From assembly GCF_001551835.1 (NCBI RefSeq), contig NZ_LODL01000035.1, positions 35,401 through 75,069 on the forward strand: DNA of 39,669 bases, given 5' to 3'. The notes under the pieces were generated by a model. That model was not told where the DNA came from, ran no database searches, and saw nothing but the letters and a program-made list of their open reading frames with translations. Position numbers and translations under genes: made by a program. Below are positions 32,830-39,669 of the stretch, piece after piece. Source of the stretch: Dechloromonas denitrificans (GTDB taxonomy: Bacteria > Pseudomonadota > Gammaproteobacteria > Burkholderiales > Rhodocyclaceae). Position 1 is the stretch's first letter. Each line of letters begins with the position of its first letter.

Positions 32830-34406
32830 TGGCAGATTGGCTTGCCTCGACCTGGGAGGCCAATTGGCGCTCCTTTCAGTATTTCAATCTTTACCGCCTG
32901 ATTCTCGCTGGCCTGTTCTTTCTGGCCATCCTTTTGCCGCCCGGTTGGGTCGGCCGCCTGGAGTTGTCGCCGACAGCGGCCATGTTGGCCCTGGCAACGA
33001 CCTACTTGTGTGCCATCCTGGTCGGGCTGGCGCTGTCGATTCACTGGCAGCGCCGCTTCAATTTCCAGTTGTCGCTGCAGGTCATGGTCGATGCCGTGGC
33101 GATCACGCTGTTTATGTATGCGGCCGGCGGGATTGCCAGCGGGATTGGCGTTCTGTTGCTGGTTTCGCTGGCCGCGGCCAGTCTGGTTGGACGCGGCCGG
33201 CTGGTGCTGTTCTACGCGGCGCTGGCGACTTTGGCGGTCCTGCTGAGCCAGATTTACGGCGTCTTGGCCAATGGCTTTGAACTGACCAGCATTTTTCAGG
33301 CGGGTATCCTGTCTGCTGGTTTTTTCGCGACGGCCATTCTCGCCCGCCTGCTCGGCCAGCGCTTGATGGCCAATGAGGATCTGGCCAGGCGGCGCGGGAT
33401 TGCCCTCGATAACGAAAGCCGGATCAGCCAGCGCGTCATCGAGCGCATGCTGGACGGGGTGCTGGTGGTCAGTCGCGACGGGCTGGTCCTGCGCCATAAT
33501 CCGGTGGCGCAGGCCATGCTCGCCTTGCCGGAGTCCGATGGGAGCCCGCTCGCGATGACTGCGCCGAGTCTGGATGTGGCGCTGGCTGCATGGTTTTTTG
33601 CCGAAGGCGACGACGCCACTCTGTTTACCGGCGTCGCAGGCCAGGAGTTGCGGGCCCGCTTCGAGCGGACGAGCAGTTCTGAAGGGGAGATCCTGATCTT
33701 CCTGGAAGATGTCGGGCGGATCAAGGAGCGTGCCCAGCAATTGAAATTGGCCTCGCTGGGGCGGTTGACCGCAAGCATTGCCCACGAGATCCGCAATCCG
33801 CTGTCTGCCATCGGCCACGCCGGCGAGTTGCTGCGCGAGGAGCGACGGGGCGAGATGCAGGAGCGCCTGCTGCGCATCCTGAATGACAATGTGGCCCGCC
33901 TGGATCGGATTGTCAGCGATATCCTCGAACTCGGGAGGCAGAATCGGGCCGAACCGGAGCCTTTGGCTCTGGATGATTTTTGCGCCGACTTTGTCGAACG
34001 CTTTCTGGCGACCGAGGGGCTGCCGGCCGATGTCGTCGTGCTTGAGGCCCAGGCCGGTGACACGCTGTGCTTTGACCGTTCGCATCTGCATCAGGTGCTG
34101 TGGAATCTGCTCGGCAATGCCTTGCGCCATTCGACACGAGGGCCGGGCGCTGTACGCTTGGCGGTGCGGAACGGGGCGGCCGAGGGGCGGTTAGAATTGC
34201 ATGTGATCGACGATGGTCCCGGAGTGCCCGAGGCCATGCTCGAGCAGATTTTCGAGCCCTTCTTCACGACGCATACGGCAGGCACCGGCTTGGGCCTGTT
34301 CATCGCCCGCGAGTTGTGTGCGGCCAACGGGGCGAGCCTCGAACTGGCGCATGCCGCTGCGTGCGGCCACTTCATTGTTACCGGGAGAAACGATACATGT
34401 CGCTAA
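32829..34406 (+). CDS. pilS: PilS-type membrane sensor histidine kinase
   Basis: A 525-aa inner-membrane kinase that controls the sigma-54 regulator encoded next. The N-terminal ~180 residues contain about six hydrophobic segments, followed by a PAS-like domain, then HisKA with phospho-acceptor H319 (SIAHEIRNPLSAIGH) and HATPase_c with N-box (LWNLLGNALRHS), G1 (DDGPGVP), F-box (FEPFFTTH) and G2 (GTGLGLFIA). Known: PilS-PilR controls pilin transcription. The assignment rests on domain order and the neighbouring PP0621, PilR-like and AmpD genes. The start is the ATG at 32829, overlapping the upstream stop by one base; the end overlaps the regulator gene by 10 nt. Confidence 0.88.
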   Translation: MADWLASTWEANWRSFQYFNLYRLILAGLFFLAILLPPGWVGRLELSPTAAMLALATTYLCAILVGLALSIHWQRRFNFQLSLQVMVDAVAITLFMYAAGGIASGIGVLLLVSLAAASLVGRGRLVLFYAALATLAVLLSQIYGVLANGFELTSIFQAGILSAGFFATAILARLLGQRLMANEDLARRRGIALDNESRISQRVIERMLDGVLVVSRDGLVLRHNPVAQAMLALPESDGSPLAMTAPSLDVALAAWFFAEGDDATLFTGVAGQELRARFERTSSSEGEILIFLEDVGRIKERAQQLKLASLGRLTASIAHEIRNPLSAIGHAGELLREERRGEMQERLLRILNDNVARLDRIVSDILELGRQNRAEPEPLALDDFCADFVERFLATEGLPADVVVLEAQAGDTLCFDRSHLHQVLWNLLGNALRHSTRGPGAVRLAVRNGAAEGRLELHVIDDGPGVPEAMLEQIFEPFFTTHTAGTGLGLFIARELCAANGASLELAHAAACGHFIVTGRNDTCR

Positions 34407-35746
34407 GCAAAGCCGACCGCCGTCCGCGCGGGGATTTGACTCGGGTGCTGGTGATCGATGACGAGCCGGACATTCGGGAGCTGATCGATCTCACCCTGTC
34501 GCGCATGGGACTGGCGGCCGAGTGCGTCGGTTCGGTGGCGGCGGCCCGCCAGGCGCTCGATGGCGAGCCTTTCCAGCTTTGTCTGACCGACATGCGCCTG
34601 CCCGACGGCGACGGTCTGGAAATCGTCCGCTATATTGCCGAGCGCCATGCGCAAACCCCGGTCGCCGTGATTACCGCCTTTGGCAGTGCCGAGAATGCGG
34701 TTGCTGCACTGAAGGCCGGCGCCTTTGATTATCTGGCCAAGCCGGTCGGCCTGGAGCAGTTGCGCGCCCTGGTCAAGTCGGCGCTGCGCTTGCCCGAAGG
34801 GGCGGCCGAAGAGAATCCGCTGCAGTCGCTGATCGGCGACTCGCCAAGCATGCAGCAGGTGCGAGCGACGATCGAAAAGCTGGCGCGCAGCCAGGCGCCG
34901 ATCTATATCTCTGGCGAATCCGGCAGTGGCAAGGAGCTGGCGGCCCGCTTGATCCACCTGCGCAGCGCCCGCAGCGGCGGGCCGTTCGTGCCGGTGAATT
35001 GCGGCGCGATTCCGGAAAACCTGATGGAAAGCGAGTTTTTCGGCTACCGGAAAGGCGCTTTTACCGGCGCCGACGGTGATCGCGAAGGCTTCTTCCAGGC
35101 GGCGAATGGTGGCACGCTGTTTCTCGACGAGGTGGCGGATCTGCCGCTCGCCATGCAGGTCAAGCTGTTGCGGGCGATTCAGGAAAAGCGGGTGCGCAAG
35201 GTGGGCAGCGTCGCCGAAGAAGCGGTTGATGTGCGGATCATCTGCGCCACCCATCGCAACCTGCGCGATTGCGTGGACAAGGGCGCCTTCCGCCAGGATC
35301 TGTACTACCGGCTGAATGTCATCGAGTTGCGCATGCCGCCGTTACGCGAACGGCTGGAGGATATTCCGCCACTCGTCGAGGCCATCCTGCACCGTTTGTT
35401 CGGCGAGTCGCCGCCGCAGCTCTCGCCCGGTGCCCTGAAGGCGCTGGAGTTCTATCCCTTTCCCGGCAATGTCCGCGAGCTGGAGAACATCCTGGAGCGG
35501 GCAACGGCGCTCTGTGCCGACGCCCATATCGAGGCCGAGGATCTGCGGCTGGAGCCCGATGAAATGGGCGGCGAAAGCATCGGCCGCGGTAGCGAGACGC
35601 TGGACGACTATCTCAACCGTCTGGAGCGGCAGGCCATCCTCGAGGCGCTGCAAAAGACGGAAGGTAACCGCACGGCGGCGGCCCGCTTGCTCGGGGTGAC
35701 TTTCCGCTCGATGCGCTACCGCCTCGAGCGTCTGGGCATCGAATGA
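34397..35746 (+). CDS. pilR: PilR-type sigma-54-dependent response regulator
   Basis: The 449-aa product has a receiver domain (about 15-130; DDEPD acidic pocket, phospho-acceptor D65 in LTDMRLPDGDG), an AAA+ sigma-54 activation domain (Walker A GESGSGKE 173-180; GAFTGA loop contacting sigma-54; Walker B GGTLFLDE), and a C-terminal Fis-type HTH (NRTAAARLLGVTFRSMRYRLERL). On phosphorylation it opens sigma-54 promoters, by family type IV pilin genes. Start ATG at 34397 lies inside the end of the kinase gene; the stop overlaps the next gene by 4 nt (ATGA). Confidence 0.9.
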   Translation: MSLSKADRRPRGDLTRVLVIDDEPDIRELIDLTLSRMGLAAECVGSVAAARQALDGEPFQLCLTDMRLPDGDGLEIVRYIAERHAQTPVAVITAFGSAENAVAALKAGAFDYLAKPVGLEQLRALVKSALRLPEGAAEENPLQSLIGDSPSMQQVRATIEKLARSQAPIYISGESGSGKELAARLIHLRSARSGGPFVPVNCGAIPENLMESEFFGYRKGAFTGADGDREGFFQAANGGTLFLDEVADLPLAMQVKLLRAIQEKRVRKVGSVAEEAVDVRIICATHRNLRDCVDKGAFRQDLYYRLNVIELRMPPLRERLEDIPPLVEAILHRLFGESPPQLSPGALKALEFYPFPGNVRELENILERATALCADAHIEAEDLRLEPDEMGGESIGRGSETLDDYLNRLERQAILEALQKTEGNRTAAARLLGVTFRSMRYRLERLGIE

Positions 35747-36312
35747 GTGAGTGGCTGGCTGACGGCTGGCTGCGCGGCACGCGCCATCTGCCGTCGCCCA
35801 ATTACGGCGAGCGGCCGCCGGGGAGTCAGGTTTCGCTGCTGGTCGTGCACAACATCAGCCTGCCGCCGGAGCAGTTTGGCGGCGATTTTGTCGAGCAATT
35901 CTTCACCAATCGCCTCGACCCGGCTGCCCATCCGTATTTTGCCGAGATTGCCGGGTTGCAGGTCTCGGCGCATTTCTACGTGCGGCGCAACGGCACGGTC
36001 GTCCAGTTTGTCGGCTGCGATCAGCGGGCCTGGCATGCCGGGCGGTCGACCTGGCGTGAACGCGAAAATTGCAACGACTATTCGGTCGGTATCGAACTGG
36101 CAGGTTCCGATACACAGCCGTTCTCGGCCGCCCAATATGCGGCGCTCTGGCGCCTGGTCGATGCCTTGCGACAGCGTTATCCGATTGCCGACATGGTCGG
36201 CCACAGCCACATTGCCCCCGGCCGGAAGAGCGATCCGGGGCCGTATTTCGATTGGGCGGCGGTCCGCCGCCGTTACCCGGAACTGCGCCTAGCCGCCGAA
36301 GTAAGCGCTTAG
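35743..36312 (+). CDS. ampD: 1,6-anhydro-N-acetylmuramyl-L-alanine amidase AmpD
   Basis: A 189-aa cytoplasmic zinc amidase that cleaves the peptide from anhydro-muropeptides in cell-wall recycling. Zinc ligands H36 (VVHN), H154 (GHSH) and D164 (KSDPGP) are present, as are the catalytic E118 (GIELAG) and K162. Length is typical and there is no signal peptide, as expected. It overlaps the regulator gene by 4 nt, and its 3' end overlaps the convergent aminotransferase gene by 24 nt. Confidence 0.95.
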   Translation: MSEWLADGWLRGTRHLPSPNYGERPPGSQVSLLVVHNISLPPEQFGGDFVEQFFTNRLDPAAHPYFAEIAGLQVSAHFYVRRNGTVVQFVGCDQRAWHAGRSTWRERENCNDYSVGIELAGSDTQPFSAAQYAALWRLVDALRQRYPIADMVGHSHIAPGRKSDPGPYFDWAAVRRRYPELRLAAEVSA

Positions 36313-37452
36313 TCGCCGGACGGCTTCGGCCAGCCGGTCGACGCTGGTCGTATAGGCAAAACGGATGTGCTTTTCCGGCTTGTGGCTGCCGAAATCGAGG
36401 CCGGGTGTCGCGGCGACGCCGGCTTTTTCGAGCAGATCGCGGGCCAGGACGAAGCTGTCGGCGGCCAGGGCCGAGCAGTCACAATAGAGATAGAAGGCCC
36501 CTTCCGGACGGGCAGTGACGCGAAAGCCGATCGCCTCCAGGGCCGGGGCGAGATAGTCGCGACGCCGGCGGAACTCGGCGCGGCGCGCTTCCAGGATGCT
36601 CAAGGTTTCAGGCTCAAAGGCCGCCAGCGCGCCGTATTGGGCTGGCGTCGATGGGCAGAGCGTCAGGTTCTGGGCCAGTTTCTCGATATCGCGGACGTAG
36701 GCTTCGGGAATCACCATCCAGCCCAAGCGCCAGCCAGTCATCTGGAAATATTTAGAAAAGCTCTGGATGACCCAGATGTCGTCACCGGCGGTGCAGGCGG
36801 ACGGTGCATCGATCTCATACGTCAGGCCGTGGTAGATCTCGTCGACGATGAAATGGCCATCGTTCTGGCGGCAGACCTCGGCCAGCGCGGAGATTTCCGG
36901 CAGGGTGAGCAGCGTGCCGGTCGGATTGGCCGGCGAGGCCAGCAACAGCCCCCTGGTCTGCGCCGTCCAGTGTTGGCGCACTTGCGTCGGCGTTGGCTGG
37001 AAGTTGCTTTCCGGCCCGACCGGGATATGCCGCGGTCGACCTTCAAAAGCGCGCAAAATGTGGCGATTGCAGGGGTAGCCGGGATCGGTCAGCAGCCATT
37101 TGCTACCCGGATCGGCCAGGCAGGCGAAGGCCAGGTTGAGGGCGCCGGAGGCGCCGTTGGTCACGGCAATCCGGCTGGCCGGCAGGGTCAGGCCATAGCG
37201 CGTCTGGTAGAAGGCGGCGATCGCCTCGCGCAATTCGGGCAGGCCGAGCGACTGGGTGTACAGCGTTTTGCCGCTTTTTATCGCGTCCACCGCAGCATTG
37301 GCGATTGGCGCCGGGGTAGGGAAGTCGGGCTCACCGACTTCCATGTGGATGATGTCGCGCCCCTCGCTCTCCAACTGGCGGGCACGAGTCAGCAGTTCGA
37401 CGACGTGGAAGGGGGAGATATCGGCCAGGCGGGCGGCGGGGCGGTAGGTCAT
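36289..37452 (-). CDS. PLP-dependent aminotransferase, class I/II (aspartate/alanine type)
   Basis: The 387-aa fold-type I aminotransferase has the N-terminal MEVGEPDFPTP motif, NPTGT at 176-180, D204 (FIVDEIYHGL) contacting the pyridine nitrogen, Schiff-base K234 (SFSKYFQMTGWRLGW) and a C-terminal R in HIRFAYT binding the substrate carboxylate. The substrate cannot be fixed from sequence; alanine, aspartate or aromatic acids are possible. Start ATG at 37452 has GAGGA upstream; a longer frame to 37503 runs through the upstream hairpin and is unlikely. It lies downstream of pckG on the same strand, separated by a terminator-like hairpin. Confidence 0.92.
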   Translation of the reverse strand: MTYRPAARLADISPFHVVELLTRARQLESEGRDIIHMEVGEPDFPTPAPIANAAVDAIKSGKTLYTQSLGLPELREAIAAFYQTRYGLTLPASRIAVTNGASGALNLAFACLADPGSKWLLTDPGYPCNRHILRAFEGRPRHIPVGPESNFQPTPTQVRQHWTAQTRGLLLASPANPTGTLLTLPEISALAEVCRQNDGHFIVDEIYHGLTYEIDAPSACTAGDDIWVIQSFSKYFQMTGWRLGWMVIPEAYVRDIEKLAQNLTLCPSTPAQYGALAAFEPETLSILEARRAEFRRRRDYLAPALEAIGFRVTARPEGAFYLYCDCSALAADSFVLARDLLEKAGVAATPGLDFGSHKPEKHIRFAYTTSVDRLAEAVRRLSAYFGG

Positions 37453-37462
37453 GGCATTCCTC

Positions 37463-37493
37463 AAATTAAAACGGCCACCCGCAGGTGGCCGTT
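37463..37493 (-). terminator. Terminator of pckG
   Basis: AAACGGCCACC (37468-37478) pairs with GGTGGCCGTTT (37483-37493), loop CGCA. On the minus strand it continues into TTTTAATTTG, about 20 nt after the pckG stop. Confidence 0.75.
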
Positions 37494-37512
37494 TCATCAT
37501 CAATTGCGTCGA

Positions 37513-39357
37513 TCAGGCAGCGTCTTTGAACAGTGCCATTTCGAACAGTTCGCGCTTCAGCGTAAATTCACGCGGCAGCTTTTCGCCCATCTTGTCGAAC
37601 CACTCCTTGTGCCCGGCCAGTTCGGACTTCCAGGCGTCGGCATCGATGTTGGTCAGGCCTTCGAACTCAGCCTTGCTGATTTCCAGGCCGGCCCAGTCGA
37701 TATCCTCGAATTGCGGCATCCAGCCGAGCGCGGTTTCCTTGGCGGCGACGGTGCCCTTGCAGCGCTGAACGATCCACTTCAGGACGCGCATGTTGTCGCC
37801 GAAGCCCGGCCACATGAATTCGCCCTTTTCGTTCATGCGGAACCAGTTCACACAGAAGATCTTCGGCGCTGCATCGACGGTTTTGCCCATCTTCAGCCAG
37901 TGGTTGAAGTAATCACCCATGTGGTAGCCGCAGAACGGCAGCATGGCGAACGGGTCGCGGCGGACAACGCCCTGCTGGCCGAAGGCGGCCGCAGTGGTTT
38001 CGGAGCCGAGGGTGGCAGCCATGTAGACGCCGTAGTTCCAGTTGAAGGCTTCGTATACCAGCGGCACGGTGGTTGCGCGACGGCCGCCGAAGATAAAGGC
38101 GGAAATCGGCACGCCGGCCGGGTCTTCCCAGGCGCTGTCGACCGACGGGCACTGGTTGGCCGGGGCGGTGAAGCGGGAGTTGGCGTGCGCCGCCTTGCGA
38201 CCGTTCTTGCCATCTTCCGGCGTCCAGTCCTTGCCTTGCCAGTCGATCAGGTGAGCCGGAGCCTCCTTGGTCAGGCCTTCCCACCAGACATCGCCGTCGT
38301 CGGTCAGCGCGACGTTGGTGAAAATGATGTTTTCCTTGAGGGTGGCCAGGGCGTTGAAGTTGGTCTTTTCCGAGGTGCCCGGGGCGACGCCGAAGAAGCC
38401 GGCTTCCGGGTTGATGGCGTAGAAACGGGTGACGCCGTCCTTATCTACGCGCGGCTTGATCCAGGCGATGTCGTCGCCGATGGTGGTGATCTTCCAGCCG
38501 TCGAGCGTCTTCGGCGGAATCAGCATGGCGAAGTTGGTCTTGCCGCAGGCCGACGGGAATGCGGCAGCGACGTAGCTCTTTTCACCTTCCGGCGATTCGA
38601 CGCCGAGGATGAGCATGTGTTCGGCCAGCCAGCCCTGATCGCGCGCCATGTTGGAGGCGATGCGCAGCGCGAAGCACTTCTTGCCGAGCAGGGCGTTGCC
38701 GCCGTAGCCGGAACCGTAGGACCAGATTTCGCGGGTTTCCGGGTAATGCACGATGTACTTGACGGTCGGGTTGCACGGCCACTTGCTGTCCTGCTGGCCC
38801 GGTTCGAGCGGGGCGCCGACGGTGTGGATGCAGGGGACGAATTCGCCGTCGCTGCCGAGCACGTCGAAGACCTTCTTGCCCATGCGGGTCATCGTGCGCA
38901 TGTTGGTGACGACGTAGGCGGAGTCGGTGATTTCGAATCCGATGTGGGCGATCGGCGAGCCGAGCGGACCCATCGAGAACGGGATGACGTACATCGTCCG
39001 GCCCTTCATGCAGCCCTTGAACAGACCGTTCAGGGTTTCGCGCATGACGGCGGGCTCTTCCCAGTTATTGGTCGGGCCGGCGTCTTCCTTGTTGGCCGAG
39101 CAGATGTAGGTGCGGTCTTCGACACGAGCCACATCGGACGGATCGGAGAAGGCGAGATAGGAGTTCGGGCGCTTGGCTGCGTTCAGCTTGATCAGGGTGC
39201 CGGCTTCTACCATTTCGGCGCACAAGCGGTCATACTCCTCCTGCGACCCATCGGCCCAGTGGATACGGTCCGGCTGGGTCAGCGCGGCGATCTCGGCGAC
39301 CCATTTCTTCAGGCCTTCGTGTTTGACGTAGTCGGGTGCATTCAGCGGTGCGGTCAT
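37513..39357 (-). CDS. pckG: Phosphoenolpyruvate carboxykinase (GTP)
   Basis: A 614-aa enzyme converting oxaloacetate and GTP to phosphoenolpyruvate, the entry to gluconeogenesis. GTP-type markers are present: P-loop [12 protein letters not shown] (K273) with reactive C271, GDDIAWIKP for the metal/Walker B region, and [17 protein letters not shown]. Length is typical. The ATG at 39357 was chosen because GGAGAG lies about 12 nt upstream; a TTG at 39375 is less likely. It is divergent from the malic enzyme gene, a sensible pairing since both act at the PEP-pyruvate-oxaloacetate node. Confidence 0.97.
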   Translation of the reverse strand: MTAPLNAPDYVKHEGLKKWVAEIAALTQPDRIHWADGSQEEYDRLCAEMVEAGTLIKLNAAKRPNSYLAFSDPSDVARVEDRTYICSANKEDAGPTNNWEEPAVMRETLNGLFKGCMKGRTMYVIPFSMGPLGSPIAHIGFEITDSAYVVTNMRTMTRMGKKVFDVLGSDGEFVPCIHTVGAPLEPGQQDSKWPCNPTVKYIVHYPETREIWSYGSGYGGNALLGKKCFALRIASNMARDQGWLAEHMLILGVESPEGEKSYVAAAFPSACGKTNFAMLIPPKTLDGWKITTIGDDIAWIKPRVDKDGVTRFYAINPEAGFFGVAPGTSEKTNFNALATLKENIIFTNVALTDDGDVWWEGLTKEAPAHLIDWQGKDWTPEDGKNGRKAAHANSRFTAPANQCPSVDSAWEDPAGVPISAFIFGGRRATTVPLVYEAFNWNYGVYMAATLGSETTAAAFGQQGVVRRDPFAMLPFCGYHMGDYFNHWLKMGKTVDAAPKIFCVNWFRMNEKGEFMWPGFGDNMRVLKWIVQRCKGTVAAKETALGWMPQFEDIDWAGLEISKAEFEGLTNIDADAWKSELAGHKEWFDKMGEKLPREFTLKRELFEMALFKDAA

Positions 39358-39602
39358 GGCGATGTCTCTCTCCAAGTTACTGAAATAGATAAACTTTACG
39401 CCAGTCGCCGGGAGCTGCCACCAAGACTGAAAGCGGCTGAAGGCCGTCGGCTGGGAAGCCCATAATTATGCAACAGATTAGGGTAAACATCTACTTGACT
39501 TTGCACGGCTACGTAATTTCCGAAGGGTGAAAGCGCCGAAGATGCATGATATTATCTTCCGCGATTCGAAATCACGTTTCACGATATAAAACGGAGGCAG
39601 AC

Positions 39603-39669
39603 ATGGATCCACGACAACTACGCGAAGCAGCGCTCTATTACCACCGCCAGCCCAAGCCGGGCAAAATCG
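39603..39669 (+). CDS. maeB: Malic enzyme (NADP-type), N-terminal start only
   Basis: Only 22 codons are in the window. The start MDPRQLREAALYYHRQPKPGK matches the LRxAALxYHxxPxPGKI beginning of MaeB-type malic enzymes, which decarboxylate malate to pyruvate. CGGAGG lies just before the ATG. The short match limits confidence, but the divergent pckG neighbour supports it. Confidence 0.7.
   Translation, partial: MDPRQLREAALYYHRQPKPGKI

Noticed and set aside
32781..34130. A 449-aa open frame on the minus strand
   Set aside because: It is antisense to the PilS-type sensor kinase, which is well supported.
36367..39465. A 1032-aa open frame on the plus strand
   Set aside because: It is antisense to the aminotransferase and pckG, whose motifs are complete; the frame is open only because of high GC codon bias.
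1..39669. CRISPR arrays or Cas genes
   Set aside because: No regularly spaced repeats of 24-40 bp and no Cas-like proteins were seen; the Argonaute-like module is the only guide-type candidate.

Overview
The right end of the window (about 32.4 to 39.7 kb) is ordinary core chromosome of a high-GC betaproteobacterium. The order tRNA-Pro(CGG), PP0621-family protein, PilS/PilR-type sensor and sigma-54 regulator, AmpD, class I/II aminotransferase, GTP-dependent PEP carboxykinase and malic enzyme (start only) suggests Rhodocyclaceae (Dechloromonas/Azonexus-like). This assignment rests on gene content and order; no database search was possible.

Positions 1 to about 32296 look like an integrative genomic island in a tRNA-Pro gene. 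A tyrosine recombinase (197-1528) lies at the left end. A 47-bp copy of the tRNA-Pro 3' end lies at 32250-32296, only 177 bp upstream of an intact tRNA-Pro (32442-32518). A small AlpA/excisionase-like HTH gene (31780-32043, minus) sits just inside the right end. The other att copy should lie left of base 1. No conjugation genes are visible.

Layout of the island: integrase and two unrecognised genes (197-3470); a 1.35-kb gene-free but hairpin-dense stretch that may be a large structured RNA (about 3600-4950); a small ORF and an XRE-like regulator (4965-6089); a lower-GC block with a HEPN-like protein, a remnant of an IS91-associated recombinase, a Ser/Thr protein kinase and an unknown protein (6452-9944); IS30 and IS256 transposase remnants (10295-10983); a tightly packed 15-kb four-gene operon (11375-26624); a NUDIX-box protein (27162-28868, minus); and a CBASS operon with a 4-TM effector and a CD-NTase with AGS-C sensor domain (28965-31531).

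The 15-kb operon is the most striking part. Its first three genes match the pPIWI-RE three-gene defence island: a zinc-ribbon/PD-(D/E)xK nuclease, a DinG-like helicase with candidate Fe-S cysteines, and a pPIWI-RE protein. The third gene, however, encodes 3133 aa. Its pPIWI-RE part ends near residue 935 and is followed by long helical and low-complexity stretches and a STAND/AAA-type P-loop ATPase (Walker A K2462, Walker B D2549-E2550). A fourth gene ends in a HEPN-like R-x4-H motif. A consensus-like sigma-70 promoter with a perfect palindrome over its -10 box precedes the operon. The architecture suggests an Argonaute-like recogniser coupled to an oligomerising NTPase and nucleases, placed in an island that also carries CBASS, a HEPN protein and a protein kinase.
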